The notes: generated by a model from the letters alone, not told the origin. Numbered from the stretch's first letter, positions 40,821 through 51,214 are shown. The stretch: DNA of 64,000 bases from Thalassotalea sediminis (GCF_030295915.1 NZ_AP027361.1:2728001-2792000), one strand, 5' to 3'. Program-made: numbers and translations.

Positions 40821-40897
40821 GCAGCACTTCACCTATTAACCTAGTGTTAGAATAGTGCTATTATTCTATTAACTTCCACTAATTAAGAGACGTAACG

Positions 40898-41218
40898 TTG
40901 CAAATTGACGCAATTGCCACATTTGTTGTAGACAAGATAGATGATTTAAAAGGTCGAGATATCACCTCGATTGATATTCGCGAAAAGTCAGATATTGCTG
41001 ACTATATGATAGTTGCTTCTGGTAACTCAACGCGCCACGTAAAATCCATTGCACAGCATGTGGTTATGGAATGCAGAACGGAAGGCGTGGAACCTATCGG
41101 TATCGAAGGTAACGATATTGGAGAATGGTGTTTAGTAGACTTAGGTGACGTTATTGTGCATATTATGACCGACGAAATACGGGATATGTATCAGTTAGAA
41201 CAACTCTGGGAAGCCTAG
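40898..41218 (+). CDS. rsfS: Ribosomal silencing factor RsfS
   Basis: A 106-aa protein that binds L14 and stops subunit joining when nutrients are short. The family core is KGRDITSIDIREKSDIADYMIVASGNSTRHV, then GDVIVHIMTDEIRDMYQLEQLW. The start is a TTG at 40898, after AAGAGA. No in-frame ATG is near, so this rare start appears genuine and may keep expression low. In the 77-base gap after nadD lies a small inverted repeat, TAGAATA/TATTCTA (40848-40868). Confidence 0.95.
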   Translation: MQIDAIATFVVDKIDDLKGRDITSIDIREKSDIADYMIVASGNSTRHVKSIAQHVVMECRTEGVEPIGIEGNDIGEWCLVDLGDVIVHIMTDEIRDMYQLEQLWEA

Positions 41219-41224
41219 TTATTT

Positions 41225-41695
41225 ATGCGCATCACGTTGTTTGCCGTTGGCAATAAAATGCCATCGTGGGTTGCTCAAGGGTTTGCGGAATACCAACGCA
41301 GGTTTCCTCGAGATTTATCCTTTGAATTGGTAGAAATAACACCAGGAAAGCGCGGAAAAAATGCCGATATAGCAAGAATTCTTGATAAAGAAGGACAGCA
41401 AATGCTCGCTGCTATTCCGAAAGGCAGTCGTATTGTGACGTTAGAAGTAACAGGTAAACCATTAACAACGCCGCAATTGGCGAGTAATTTAGAAAAATGG
41501 CAACTTGATGGTCGTGATGTCGCGTTACTCGTTGGTGGGCCAGAAGGGTTAGCCCCCGCATGTATTCAAGCATCCGAACAAAAATGGTCATTATCACCAC
41601 TAACACTTCCTCACCCTATGGTGCGCGTGCTCATTGCTGAAAGCCTGTACCGTGCATGGAGTATTAACAATAACCATCCATATCATAGAGAGTAA
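41225..41695 (+). CDS. rlmH: 23S rRNA pseudouridine-1915 N3-methyltransferase RlmH
   Basis: A 156-aa SPOUT methyltransferase acting on helix 69 of 23S rRNA in 70S ribosomes. The trefoil knot is visible: [33 protein letters not shown] and [26 protein letters not shown], with the HPYHRE end that completes the active site. Length matches E. coli (155). The stop overlaps the mrdA start. Confidence 0.97.
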   Translation: MRITLFAVGNKMPSWVAQGFAEYQRRFPRDLSFELVEITPGKRGKNADIARILDKEGQQMLAAIPKGSRIVTLEVTGKPLTTPQLASNLEKWQLDGRDVALLVGGPEGLAPACIQASEQKWSLSPLTLPHPMVRVLIAESLYRAWSINNNHPYHRE

Positions 41696-43650
41696 TGATG
41701 GTTAAACAACCGCGCGTCGCCATTAGAAACCATACTGCTGAAGCCAATTTATTTGCTCGTCGAACATTCATCGCCTTGCTCGGCGTAGCAATTATGTTGT
41801 TAATTTTATTTAGTAAAGTATACAACTTGCAAATCAGCGCTTATGAGAACTATCAGACTCGTTCAAATTCAAATCGAATAAAGCTTCTTCCCGTTGCGCC
41901 TAATCGCGGGCTAATATATGACAGAAATGGCGTTCTACTCGCCGAAAATAAACCAGTTTACAGTATTGAAATAATTCCAGAGCAAGTAAAAGACTTGGAA
42001 AAAACTGTCGCCGAAGTAAGTGAATTATTAGGTATTTCAGATGACAAACAGCAGAAACTCTTTAAATCATTACGTAGTAAACGTCGCTTTAAACCTATAG
42101 AATTAAAATCGCGTTTAAGTGATCAACAAGTTGCACTATTTTCAGTACACCAACATAAATATCCTGGCGTATTTATTGATGCGCGTTTAAAACGCTATTA
42201 TCCATTTGCAGATCTCACCACTCATTCTTTAGGTTATGTAGCACGTATAAACCGTCGTGATGCAATCAAGCTAGAAGAACAAGGTAAAGAAGACAATTAC
42301 AAGGCAACACGCAATATCGGCAAACTTGGTTTAGAAAGGTTTTATCAAGATGAGCTCCACGGCACCATTGGTCACCAAGAAGTAGAAATTAATAACCAAG
42401 GACGAGTTATTCGTACCTTAAATTTTACCCCTCCTACACCAGGAAAAGACCTTGCATTAACACTCGATATTGAATTACAAATGATCGCTAAACGTGCACT
42501 CTCCGGTAAACGAGGCGCTATTGTTGCGCTTGATCCACGTGATGGTGGCGTATTGGCAATGTATTCAAACCCTAGTTATAACGGCAACCTCTTTGTACAT
42601 GGTATTAGCACCAAGAATTATGGCAAACTATTAAACTCTAAAAACAGACCCTTAATTAATCGTACTGTTCAAGGGTACCCACCGGCCTCAACGATAAAGC
42701 CATTGTTAGCATTAACGGGGCTAGAAGATGGTGTCATAACCCCTGAAACCGAAATTTACGATCCTGGCTTTTATCAGTTAAAAGGTGTTGAAAACAAGCG
42801 TCGAGATTGGAAAAAATGGGGACACGGTAAAGTTAATTTATCTAAGTCACTCGAACAATCGTGTAACGTATATTACTACGATTTAGCCTACAAATTAGGC
42901 ATCACTAAAATTGCCCGTATGATGGAAAAATTTGGTTTTGGCGAGTATACCGGCATAGATATTTATGAAGAAAACAGAGCAATTATGCCCAGTGTTGAAT
43001 GGAAACGTGCGCGTTATAATCAACCATGGTATACAGGGGAAACGTTGTCTGTTGGCATTGGTCAAAGCTTTTGGACCGTAACCCCCCTTCAATTAGCACA
43101 ATCAATTTCAATACTTGTTAATAAAGGTCGAATAAAGGTGCCACATCTTGTGAAGTCTAAAACGACTTACAGTAATCACGTAGAAAATAGCACCGAACTT
43201 GACAGTAAAGTTGAAGTAACAGCAATTGACGAAAAGCCCCCCATTATTTTAAAGAATGACAAAAATTGGGATTATGTATTAGACGGTATGCACAACACGG
43301 TACAGCATAAAGGAGCAACAGGGTATCGTGCCTTTATCGGCCACAAATATGATGCAGCGGGCAAAACAGGTTCAGCACAAACGGCAAATTTAGCTCAAGA
43401 TGAAAAGTATGATGCAACCACCACTGAAGAGAATCAGCGTGATAATGCAATGTTTGTCGCATTCGCCCCTTATGAAAATCCTGAAATCGTCGTCGCTGTA
43501 GCGATAGAAAACGTTGCAGAAGGCGGTGGTGCAACCAATGCTGCCCCTGTCGCTCGACAAATACTTGATCAATACTTCGGCGATCGAGTCATCGTAAGTA
43601 AAACAAAACATCCACTTCATGAAGAAACTTATGGTGTCGATAATGATTAA
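41695..43650 (+). CDS. mrdA: Penicillin-binding protein 2 (rod-shape transpeptidase)
   Basis: A 651-aa inner-membrane transpeptidase that cross-links peptidoglycan during elongation with RodA. One membrane anchor (about 25-45) is followed by the pedestal domain (RSNSNRIKLLPVAPNRGLIYDRN) and the transpeptidase. Catalytic motifs are SxxK (S332 in PPASTIKP), SxN (SCNVYY) and KTGSAQ. Two ATGs in tandem at 41695 and 41698 are possible; the first overlaps the rlmH stop. RodA follows after 27 bases. Confidence 0.97.
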   Translation: MMVKQPRVAIRNHTAEANLFARRTFIALLGVAIMLLILFSKVYNLQISAYENYQTRSNSNRIKLLPVAPNRGLIYDRNGVLLAENKPVYSIEIIPEQVKDLEKTVAEVSELLGISDDKQQKLFKSLRSKRRFKPIELKSRLSDQQVALFSVHQHKYPGVFIDARLKRYYPFADLTTHSLGYVARINRRDAIKLEEQGKEDNYKATRNIGKLGLERFYQDELHGTIGHQEVEINNQGRVIRTLNFTPPTPGKDLALTLDIELQMIAKRALSGKRGAIVALDPRDGGVLAMYSNPSYNGNLFVHGISTKNYGKLLNSKNRPLINRTVQGYPPASTIKPLLALTGLEDGVITPETEIYDPGFYQLKGVENKRRDWKKWGHGKVNLSKSLEQSCNVYYYDLAYKLGITKIARMMEKFGFGEYTGIDIYEENRAIMPSVEWKRARYNQPWYTGETLSVGIGQSFWTVTPLQLAQSISILVNKGRIKVPHLVKSKTTYSNHVENSTELDSKVEVTAIDEKPPIILKNDKNWDYVLDGMHNTVQHKGATGYRAFIGHKYDAAGKTGSAQTANLAQDEKYDATTTEENQRDNAMFVAFAPYENPEIVVAVAIENVAEGGGATNAAPVARQILDQYFGDRVIVSKTKHPLHEETYGVDND

Positions 43651-43677
43651 CAGACTGTCAACAATAAGAGGCGAATA

Positions 43678-44793
43678 ATGCGTTCTAATCAACATGATCA
43701 TCAAAAACAAAGATCATTTTGGCAAATGCTGCACTTAGATATGCCCTTATTAATAGGTTTAATGTGCTTAATCATGTTGGGTGGTTTTATTGTTTATAGT
43801 GCTAGCGGTGGTGATAGCGCAACCGTTATTCGTCATATTAAACGCTTAAGCATTGCCTTTGTTGGCATGTTTGTATTAGCGCAAATCCCCCCCCTGTTTT
43901 GGCGAAAATGGGCAGTACCTATGTATGTGGTAGGAATAGGTTTGCTAGTTGCAGTACTTGCTTTTGGTCAAGTAGGCAAAGGTGCACAACGCTGGTTAAA
44001 TTTAGGCGTAGTAAGCTTTCAGCCTTCTGAAGTAATGAAACTTATCGTACCAATAACAATTGCTTGGTACATTAGCCAATATGACCTACCAACTAAATTT
44101 CGACATATCATTGTCGCATTTATTATGGTTATTGTGCCTACTCTACTCATCGCTAAACAACCAGATTTAGGTACGTCTTTATTAATCGCAAGCTCCGGAC
44201 TTTTCGCTATTTTTTTGGCCGGCGCTAGTTGGAAGCTCATAGGTGGCTGCGCAGTTTTAGCATCTGCATTTACGCCCATTCTTTGGTTATTTTTGATGAA
44301 GGATTACCAAAAACAACGTGTTTTAACCTTTTTAAATCCTGAACAAGATCCACTTGGGTCAGGATATCATATTATTCAATCTAAAATAGCTATTGGCTCA
44401 GGTGGGCTAAATGGTAAAGGCTGGATGCAAGGTACCCAATCACAATTAGAGTTTCTACCAGAACGCCACACAGACTTTATATTCGCCGTTTTTAGTGAAG
44501 AGTTTGGCTTGATCGGTGTAAGCATTCTACTTATTGTATATTTAGCTATTGTGATGCGAGGACTGTGGATCGCAGTAAATGCACAACATGCGTTTACTAA
44601 ATTACTTGCCGGCAGCATCACTTTAACATTTTTTGTCTACGTATTTGTAAATATTGGTATGGTTTCTGGACTCTTACCTGTAGTAGGCGTTCCTTTACCG
44701 TTAGTCAGTTATGGTGGTACATCCATGGTTACTTTAATGGCTGGTTTTGGCATATTAATGGCTATTAGCACTCACCGGCGGTTTATTGTTTAA
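43678..44793 (+). CDS. mrdB: Rod-shape glycosyltransferase RodA
   Basis: A 371-aa SEDS-family peptidoglycan polymerase, partner of PBP2. About ten helices. Signatures: GGFIVYSASGGD, GAQRWLNLGVVSFQPSEVMKL, AKQPDLGTSLLI, and FLPERHTDFIFAVFSEEFGLIG, which carries the catalytic Asp region. VGVPLPLVSYGGTSM stands near the end. Length matches E. coli RodA (370). Confidence 0.97.
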   Translation: MRSNQHDHQKQRSFWQMLHLDMPLLIGLMCLIMLGGFIVYSASGGDSATVIRHIKRLSIAFVGMFVLAQIPPLFWRKWAVPMYVVGIGLLVAVLAFGQVGKGAQRWLNLGVVSFQPSEVMKLIVPITIAWYISQYDLPTKFRHIIVAFIMVIVPTLLIAKQPDLGTSLLIASSGLFAIFLAGASWKLIGGCAVLASAFTPILWLFLMKDYQKQRVLTFLNPEQDPLGSGYHIIQSKIAIGSGGLNGKGWMQGTQSQLEFLPERHTDFIFAVFSEEFGLIGVSILLIVYLAIVMRGLWIAVNAQHAFTKLLAGSITLTFFVYVFVNIGMVSGLLPVVGVPLPLVSYGGTSMVTLMAGFGILMAISTHRRFIV

Positions 44794-44794
44794 T

Positions 44795-45562
44795 ATGAAA
44801 TACATTCTTTCCTGCATAATAATTACGCTTTTCCTTACAGGCTGTAGCTCTCAAAATGGGCGATATCATCAACGCCACGACAGTACACCTACTAGAACGC
44901 CGAGTGCGGTAGAGCTAGAGGATGCAGTACCTCGCGTAGAAAAGAAAAGTAAAGGTGGCAACCGAAACTATACCGTCAGAGGTATACATTATGAAGTGCT
45001 CAGCACTGCTGATAACTTCTCTCAACGAGGAACTGCATCTTGGTATGGCAAAAAATTTCACGGCCATCTCACATCAAACGGTGAAATATATAATATGTAT
45101 GGCATGAGTGCAGCACATAAAAACTTACCGCTACCGTCTTACGTTAAAGTAACCAATACTGCTAACAATAAATCAGTAATTGTCCGCGTAAATGATCGCG
45201 GACCATTTCATCAAGATCGCATTATTGATCTTTCCTATAGCGCTGCTTATAAATTAGACATGTTAAAAACAGGTACAGCACAAGTGATTGTTGAAGCAAT
45301 TACACAAACAACTAAAAAGCCTCCATTAGTTAAAAAAGCAAAAGCAACATACATTCAAACGTTAGCCACAAGTAATGCCGAACAAGCAAATAACACAGCA
45401 GAAAGCTTACAATCGCTTTTTAATTACCCAGCAAGAGCACAGAAATCGGGCAAATTATATAAAGTACAAATAGGGCCAATTGAAGAACCACATATCGTTG
45501 CTATGCTGCTCGAGCAATTAAAAGAACAAGGCTATGCATCTGCTTTTATAGTAAAACATTAG
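44795..45562 (+). CDS. rlpA: Septal-ring lytic lipoprotein RlpA
   Basis: A 255-aa lipoprotein that in several species cleaves peptidoglycan stripped of stem peptides. The lipobox is FLTGC (Cys near 17). The double-psi beta-barrel domain (about 70-170) has GTASWYGKKFHGHLTSNGE, with the catalytic Glu and His region, and VRVNDRGPFHQDRIIDLS, with Asp. A C-terminal SPOR-type domain (about 205-255; GKLYKVQIGPIEEPHI) targets septal glycan. The ATG at 44795 lies 1 base after the rodA stop; a TTG three codons earlier is not favoured. Confidence 0.93.
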   Translation: MKYILSCIIITLFLTGCSSQNGRYHQRHDSTPTRTPSAVELEDAVPRVEKKSKGGNRNYTVRGIHYEVLSTADNFSQRGTASWYGKKFHGHLTSNGEIYNMYGMSAAHKNLPLPSYVKVTNTANNKSVIVRVNDRGPFHQDRIIDLSYSAAYKLDMLKTGTAQVIVEAITQTTKKPPLVKKAKATYIQTLATSNAEQANNTAESLQSLFNYPARAQKSGKLYKVQIGPIEEPHIVAMLLEQLKEQGYASAFIVKH

Positions 45563-45886
45563 GTTTGTTGATTTTCGAGTTTTAAATGTTGTTAACACTA
45601 AACACTGTTTGTTTAAGACGTGAGTAATGTCACATGGTTATTCCAAATAAGTTGCTGCATAAATAAACGTAAAATTTCAACCGACGCTAAGCATTTGATT
45701 ACTTATAATCGTCTACTTTTTTCCAATAATTCAATACATAAACACTTAATCATCAAAAGATACAAATTAGCTATCACGACAGCGTAGTAATCGCCTGCAA
45801 AACTGGTATACTTTTGAAAAAATTAATGTTCGGGTGAATGTTCAATAAACCCAGTAAGTTAAATTTCAAGTATTAAAAGGTTAATT
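45563..45886 (+). promoter_or_regulatory. dacA: Intergenic region with likely dacA promoter
   Basis: 324 bases without a gene. An extended -10 element, TGGTATACT (45804-45812), has the TGn extension that can make up for a weak -35 and lies about 75 bases before dacA. No terminator is evident after rlpA, so dacA may also be read from upstream. Confidence 0.4.
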
Positions 45887-47083
45887 ATGCCATCAACATT
45901 GGTTACAAAAATAACTGCAAATGGTAAAAAACTACTCACATTTGTTGGCTGTGTCGCTTTCTCAATCTCATCATTTAGTCATGCAGCATCTATCATTCCT
46001 TCGCCTCCTCAAATCAATGCCAAAGGGCATATTTTAGTTGATTTCACTACGGGTAAAGTTATCGCTGAAGGGAATGCTGATATTTTACTAGCACCAGCCA
46101 GTCTAACTAAAATTATGACAAGCTACATTGTTGGTAAAGAACTGCAATCAGGGAATATCAAAAATAATGACCTTGTAAAAATTAGCAAAAATGCTTGGGC
46201 AACAGGAAACCCTATCTTTAAAGGGTCTTCTCTAATGTTTTTAGAGGTGGGTAAAGAAGTCCCTATTCAAGAAATTAATCAAGGAATTATTGTCGCCTCT
46301 GGCAATGATGCCTGTGTCGCTATTGCTGAACATATTGCAGGTAGTGAAGACGCATTCGCCGATATGATGAACGCTTATGCAGAGCAACTAGGCATGAACA
46401 GTAGTTATTTTGAAAACAGTCATGGTTTAGATAGCACAGAACATAAAACCACAGCTAGAGATATGGCAACGTTAGCTAAAGCATTAATCCGTGATGTTCC
46501 TGATGAATATGAGATTTATAAACAAAAATCTTATACTTATAACGGCATCAAAACAGTAAACCGAAACGGGCTTTTATGGGATAAAAGCATGAATGTAGAC
46601 GGTTTAAAAACCGGTCATACCGCGCAGGCTGGCTACAGTTTAGTTAGTTCAGCAACCAAAGGCGACATGCGATTAATCAGCGTTGTGATGGGTGCAAACA
46701 GTGAACGTTCACGCCTTGTTGAGAGCAGAAAACTTTTGAATTACGGCTTTCGATTTTTCGAAACCTATACGCCTTATAAAGCAGGTGAAACCTTTGCAAC
46801 AAATCGCGTTTGGATGGGTGATAAAAAAGAAGTCGAATTAGGTATACTTGAAAATACCCCAATTACTATCCCACGCGGTCAACGTAAAAATCTTAAAGCT
46901 AATTTTGAATTAAACAAACAACTCGTTGCACCACTTGCCAAAGGTGAAGTTGTTGGTACAGTATTCTTACAACTAGACGGTGAAGATATTGGCCAATACC
47001 CAATGGTTACGCTACAAGAAATTAATGAAGGTGGCATGTTCGATCGTTTAGTGGACTACGTAAAGCTCCAGTTTGCTAACTAA
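45887..47083 (+). CDS. dacA: D-alanyl-D-alanine carboxypeptidase PBP5
   Basis: A 398-aa periplasmic enzyme that trims the terminal D-Ala from peptidoglycan stems. Signal peptide residues 1-32 end in SHA before AS. Motifs are S72-x-x-K75 (PASLTKIM), SGN (ASGNDAC) and KTGHT. The C-terminal PBP5 domain starts near 290. The last residues (MFDRLVDYVKLQFAN) form the amphipathic membrane anchor. Length is as in E. coli (403). Confidence 0.97.
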   Translation: MPSTLVTKITANGKKLLTFVGCVAFSISSFSHAASIIPSPPQINAKGHILVDFTTGKVIAEGNADILLAPASLTKIMTSYIVGKELQSGNIKNNDLVKISKNAWATGNPIFKGSSLMFLEVGKEVPIQEINQGIIVASGNDACVAIAEHIAGSEDAFADMMNAYAEQLGMNSSYFENSHGLDSTEHKTTARDMATLAKALIRDVPDEYEIYKQKSYTYNGIKTVNRNGLLWDKSMNVDGLKTGHTAQAGYSLVSSATKGDMRLISVVMGANSERSRLVESRKLLNYGFRFFETYTPYKAGETFATNRVWMGDKKEVELGILENTPITIPRGQRKNLKANFELNKQLVAPLAKGEVVGTVFLQLDGEDIGQYPMVTLQEINEGGMFDRLVDYVKLQFAN

Positions 47084-47098
47084 ATCATAAATATAATC

Positions 47099-47123
47099 AG
47101 CCCGCTAAATGCGGGCTTTTTTA
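47099..47123 (+). terminator. Terminator after dacA
   Basis: AGCCCGC, loop TAAAT, GCGGGCT, then six Ts. Confidence 0.93.
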
Positions 47124-47260
47124 TACCAATCCTTATTATTTACCCGCTCCTCTTGAAATTCTCTTTATCACCACCATTTTGCTCAGCAAGAAACAATGTT
47201 AAAATAGACAAAATTTGCTTTTACGATAATTGTCTAAGCAACACTTGAATGAGCACCGAA

Positions 47261-47524
47261 ATGAAAACCAAATTTGACGAACTATTAGAGTTTCCAACAG
47301 TATTAAACTTTAAAGTAATGGGTATCGCCTGTGATGAACTGCCAGATCTGGTTGTCTCTGAGCTGCAAAAACATACACCTGGTGACTATTCACCTTCCAT
47401 TAGACCAAGCTCAAAAGGCAATTATCATTCGGTTTCTGTGGCTGTAACCGTAACAAGTAAAGAGCATATAGAGCTTATCTACAAAACACTTAATGATATA
47501 GAACAAGTACGATACGTACTTTAA
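47261..47524 (+). CDS. ybeD: YbeD family protein (DUF493)
   Basis: An 87-aa ACT-like regulatory protein of unknown partner, found upstream of lipB in many gammaproteobacteria. It carries LLEFPTVLNFKVMG, then HTPGDYSPSIRPSSKGNYHSVSV. The ATG at 47261 is chosen over 47249 because it gives the start MKTK and the exact 87-residue length of the E. coli protein. lipB begins 12 bases after the stop. Confidence 0.93.
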   Translation: MKTKFDELLEFPTVLNFKVMGIACDELPDLVVSELQKHTPGDYSPSIRPSSKGNYHSVSVAVTVTSKEHIELIYKTLNDIEQVRYVL

Positions 47525-47536
47525 TGCCTGCTATAC

Positions 47537-48205
47537 ATGACTAACATTAATCAACAACTTGTCATTCGCCAGTTAGATCAAACTGATTACACAACAGTAT
47601 GGCAAGCAATGAAAGACTTTACCGATAGCAGAGGTGATGATACGCCAGACGAATTGTGGCTAGTAGAGCACCCTGCTGTATTTACGCAAGGACAAGCAGG
47701 TAAAGAAGAACACTTGTTAATGCCTGGCGATATTCCAGTTGTAAAAGTCGACCGTGGTGGTCAAGTGACTTATCATGGCCCCGGCCAGCAAGTTATGTAC
47801 TTTATGATCAACTTGCGCCGAAAAAAGATGGGCGTACGAGAGCTCGTGACTTTAATAGAAAATGGTATCATAGCAACCATGGCAGATTTTGATATTGACG
47901 CATATGCAAAAGCTGATGCGCCCGGTGTTTATGTAGATAACAAAAAAATTGCCTCTTTAGGATTACGTGTTCGTAAAGGGTGCTCATTTCACGGTCTTGC
48001 ACTTAACATTAATATGGATTTATCGCCCTTTTTACGTATTAATCCATGCGGTTATGCAGGCCTAGAGATGGCACAAAGCGCAGATATCTGTGCGTTAAAA
48101 ACAGTTCAACAAGCGGGTGAAACGCTTGTTAAACACATGTCGGCGTTACTAAACGCAAATACACTCAGTTATAAAACCGGTTTGGAGTCATTACATGACC
48201 ATTAA
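47537..48205 (+). CDS. lipB: Octanoyl-[acyl carrier protein]:protein octanoyltransferase LipB
   Basis: LipB moves octanoate from acyl carrier protein to lipoyl domains. The 222-aa protein has [34 protein letters not shown], and [23 protein letters not shown], with the catalytic Lys. The partner Cys is in [12 protein letters not shown]. It overlaps lipA by 11 bases. Confidence 0.97.
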   Translation: MTNINQQLVIRQLDQTDYTTVWQAMKDFTDSRGDDTPDELWLVEHPAVFTQGQAGKEEHLLMPGDIPVVKVDRGGQVTYHGPGQQVMYFMINLRRKKMGVRELVTLIENGIIATMADFDIDAYAKADAPGVYVDNKKIASLGLRVRKGCSFHGLALNINMDLSPFLRINPCGYAGLEMAQSADICALKTVQQAGETLVKHMSALLNANTLSYKTGLESLHDH

Positions 48206-49163
48206 ATCTTCACGTATTGAACCTGGTACGAAATTACGCGACGCCGATAAAATGGCGCATATTCCAATTAAAGTGATGCCTTCTGAGCGTGAAACTATGC
48301 TGCGTAAACCAGAATGGTTACGTATTAAGTTACCTAGAACGACAGAAAAAATTGATCAAGTAAAAGCAGGTTTGAGAAAACACGGCCTTCATTCCGTATG
48401 TGAAGAAGCGTCATGTCCAAATTTGTCAGAGTGCTTTAATCATGGCACAGCAACCTTTATGATCTTAGGTGATATTTGTACACGTCGTTGCCCATTTTGT
48501 GATGTTGCTCATGGCCGCCCATTGAAGCCAGATGCAGAAGAACCTAAAAAGTTAGCCTTAACCCTCAAAGACATGGCGTTAAAGTATGTTGTTATTACTT
48601 CAGTGGATCGCGATGATTTACGAGACGGCGGTGCCCATCAATTTACCGAATGTATTCGTGAAATTGCCGAGCATGCGCCACATACTAAAGTGGAAATTTT
48701 AGTACCAGACTTTCGTGGACGTATGGATCGTGCATTAGAAATATTGAACCAGCATCCACCTCATGTGTTTAACCATAACTTAGAAACCGCGCCACGCTTA
48801 TATACAAAAGCAAGACCAGGCGCAAACTACCAATGGTCGTTAGATCTATTAAAGAAATTTGGTGAAGCAAACCCAGACGTACCTACAAAATCAGGGCTCA
48901 TGGTTGGGTTAGGCGAGACTAACGAAGAAATTTTACAAGTAATGCGTGATTTACGCGCCCATGGCGTAACCATGTTAACTATTGGCCAATACTTGCAACC
49001 GAGTAAAGATCATCTACCAGTTGAACGTTATGTTCACCCAGATGAATTCGAAATGTTCCACAAAGAAGCCATGAAAATGGGCTTTGAACATGCTGCATGC
49101 GGCCCATTAGTGCGCTCATCTTATCATGCTGATAAACAAGCAGCGGGTGAAGAAGTTAAATAA
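48195..49163 (+). CDS. lipA: Lipoyl synthase LipA
   Basis: A radical-SAM enzyme inserting two sulfurs into octanoyl chains. The 322-aa protein (E. coli 321) has the auxiliary cluster motif C-x4-C-x5-C ([12 protein letters not shown]) and the SAM cluster motif CTRRCPFCD. The C-terminal RSSYHADKQ supplies the serine ligand. Last gene of the cluster; a perfect hairpin follows 5 bases after the stop. Confidence 0.98.
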   Translation: MTIKSSRIEPGTKLRDADKMAHIPIKVMPSERETMLRKPEWLRIKLPRTTEKIDQVKAGLRKHGLHSVCEEASCPNLSECFNHGTATFMILGDICTRRCPFCDVAHGRPLKPDAEEPKKLALTLKDMALKYVVITSVDRDDLRDGGAHQFTECIREIAEHAPHTKVEILVPDFRGRMDRALEILNQHPPHVFNHNLETAPRLYTKARPGANYQWSLDLLKKFGEANPDVPTKSGLMVGLGETNEEILQVMRDLRAHGVTMLTIGQYLQPSKDHLPVERYVHPDEFEMFHKEAMKMGFEHAACGPLVRSSYHADKQAAGEEVK

Positions 49164-49168
49164 GTAGT

Positions 49169-49204
49169 GTGACGTCAATGGTTCTCATGAAGCTTTGACG
49201 TCAC
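49169..49204. terminator. Hairpin at the lipA end overlapping the convergent gene
   Basis: A perfect 10-bp inverted repeat, GTGACGTCAA and TTGACGTCAC, with a 16-base loop. On the plus strand it is followed by CCCTTT, a poor T-run. It lies mostly inside the 3' end of the minus-strand solute-binding gene, whose last residues it encodes. It may end lipA transcription. Confidence 0.5.
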
Positions 49205-49924
49205 CCCTTTCGAAGGCAAATGAATATACTGCAAGTAGCCTGAAAAAATTGCATCTAAATCAAGTGTTTTAATCACCCCGTCTAATTGCTTTTTCAATGC
49301 AACTCCACTTTGATCTTTAAATACCGCCATACTTGCTGGAATAAGACCAATAGATTGATAATGAATACCGTAAACACCTTTCTCTGCAAGTAAAGTCATT
49401 ACTGACGCCCTTTCAAATAAAAGCACATCAATACGACCTTTAATAAACATATCGACCAATTGATGTAACGTCCTTACCTCAACAAAAATATCAGGCTCTA
49501 CACCAAGCTGTTGCGCAAAGAAGTCAGCGTTACCCGATGTTGTACCTATGCGTTTTCGCTTAATATGATCAATATTTAAAAACTTCTCATCGAATGCAAA
49601 TAAATCTGATGTCGTTTGAATTTGCCAATCTAATTCAAGCGCATACTCGTAGAATGCTGCAGTTTCCAAATTCTTGGGTGTGTGGCCTGCAATGTCTATA
49701 CGTCCATGTTTAAGCTCGTGCTTGGCTCTTGCATAAGTCATCAACCTAATATCAAAACGAAGTGAGGAATGCTGCTCAATCGCTCTTAACATATCAACGG
49801 TTAGCCCGTCTTTATCTTGAGTAATAAAGGGAGGAAATGGCTCAAATGCGATGATAAGTGGTTTAGTGTCACTTATTGCTTTTGTCGTTAATAGCAGCAA
49901 AATTAAGCCAAATAAGACTCTCAT
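49175..49924 (-). CDS. Periplasmic solute-binding protein, family 3-like
   Basis: A 249-aa exported protein. The signal peptide is about residues 1-18 (hydrophobic LLLLL core). The mature part fits the two-lobed amino-acid-binding fold: PLIIAFEPFPPFITQDKDGLTVDMLRAI, then KHGRIDIAGHTP, RIGTTSGNADFFAQQLG and GRIDVLLFERASVM. No permease or ATPase adjoins it. It may be an orphan binding protein or a sensor-like relative, a type common in marine Alteromonadales. The ligand is unknown. Confidence 0.82.
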   Translation of the reverse strand: MRVLFGLILLLLTTKAISDTKPLIIAFEPFPPFITQDKDGLTVDMLRAIEQHSSLRFDIRLMTYARAKHELKHGRIDIAGHTPKNLETAAFYEYALELDWQIQTTSDLFAFDEKFLNIDHIKRKRIGTTSGNADFFAQQLGVEPDIFVEVRTLHQLVDMFIKGRIDVLLFERASVMTLLAEKGVYGIHYQSIGLIPASMAVFKDQSGVALKKQLDGVIKTLDLDAIFSGYLQYIHLPSKGVTSKLHENH

Positions 49925-50047
49925 TTATCCCCACACCTCTAGTCAATTTAATAAATATTATGGCGCAATTTACCGTTCAAATAAAATATTTACTGATCAA
50001 CAGTCGCATTAAACATGCATAATACGTAGCAAAGTTAACGCAAAAAA

Positions 50048-51214
50048 CTAAATGGTATTAGAGCTTTTCTGATGTGACTTCATCAAACAAGCTAATCCAC
50101 CAGCAACTATGCATGTTATCGCAGCCAACTCAAACGATAAAACTGAACCTTTACCATCTAACCAAAACAGGCCTGATAAATAAGCACCCAATGCACCACC
50201 TACACCATAAACGCCTGCAATATAAATGGCTTGTCCTCTATTTTGCTCATTAACAGCAAAATGCTGTTGAATATATTGAATTGATGCGGTGTGATACAAA
50301 CCAAAACTTGCGGCATGTAACAGTTGTATAAAAAACAAAATAATAGGGCTTTCAGCTAATGTGCCTGTTGCATACCAACGTAAGGCAGTTAAGAACAAAC
50401 TCACGGCTAACAATACTTTAGGGCCAAATAGATAATACAAACGTCCGGCGATAATAAAAATACCTATCTCTGCTATTGCACCTAAGCCAATATAAGCACC
50501 AATAGCCACACTCGGGTAAGATAAGTCACGAAGATAAAGCGCAAAGAAGCTGTAGTAAGGGCCAAAACTTATTTGTAATAACAAGCCCGCGATAAAAAAT
50601 AACATAAAATTACGTTGCAATACTTTGGGTACAATAGATACGCGCTCACTTGCTTGTTTCTTCTTAACTACGGGTTGCTTAAGTAACAAGCTTGAAATAA
50701 ATAATGCCAGTAAGATCCACCACCCTAAGGTTACAAAGGCATCAGGATGACTTTCAACTAACACCTCGCCAGCTACAATTACCGAAATGATAAAGCCGAT
50801 ACTGCCCCAGAGTCTGATACGAGAATAAATATGAGCACTTCGGCGCACACTAACTAAGGTCATTACTTCAAGTTGCGGCTGAATTGCCGTCCAAAATAAG
50901 CTAAAAATACCTAGCACGAATGCTAACGGCCAATAATCGTTAACCCAATACAGTAGCGAAAAAAAGAGTAATGATAATCCGGCGCCGAGTTGAATTATCA
51001 GTGCTAACTTACCTGATTTATCAGCAGCATTTGCCCACAGGGTTGGGCCGATAATTTTAGTCGCGGTAAAAATAGCAATTAATTCGCCAATATCGTTAGA
51101 GCTAAAGCCTTTTCCGTCAAGAAATACCCCTAAATAAGGCACTACTAATCCAACAATGGCAAAGTATGCAAAATAACTAAAAGAGAAAGAGAGAAAACGT
51201 GGTGAAAATGACAT
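50048..51214 (-). CDS. Major facilitator transporter of the HcaT/phenylpropionate-like family
   Basis: A 388-aa inner-membrane protein with 12 hydrophobic segments. The start, FSYFAYFAIVGLVVPYLGVFLDGKGFSS, and the segment GPTLWANAADKSGK (cytoplasmic loop 2-3) match the MFS_1-like group with E. coli HcaT and nucleoside/proton symporter relatives. SRIRLWGSIGFI is a second family mark. It starts 22 bases after the aroC stop, so it is probably the last gene of the prmB-aroC operon. The substrate cannot be read. Confidence 0.85.
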   Translation of the reverse strand: MSFSPRFLSFSFSYFAYFAIVGLVVPYLGVFLDGKGFSSNDIGELIAIFTATKIIGPTLWANAADKSGKLALIIQLGAGLSLLFFSLLYWVNDYWPLAFVLGIFSLFWTAIQPQLEVMTLVSVRRSAHIYSRIRLWGSIGFIISVIVAGEVLVESHPDAFVTLGWWILLALFISSLLLKQPVVKKKQASERVSIVPKVLQRNFMLFFIAGLLLQISFGPYYSFFALYLRDLSYPSVAIGAYIGLGAIAEIGIFIIAGRLYYLFGPKVLLAVSLFLTALRWYATGTLAESPIILFFIQLLHAASFGLYHTASIQYIQQHFAVNEQNRGQAIYIAGVYGVGGALGAYLSGLFWLDGKGSVLSFELAAITCIVAGGLACLMKSHQKSSNTI

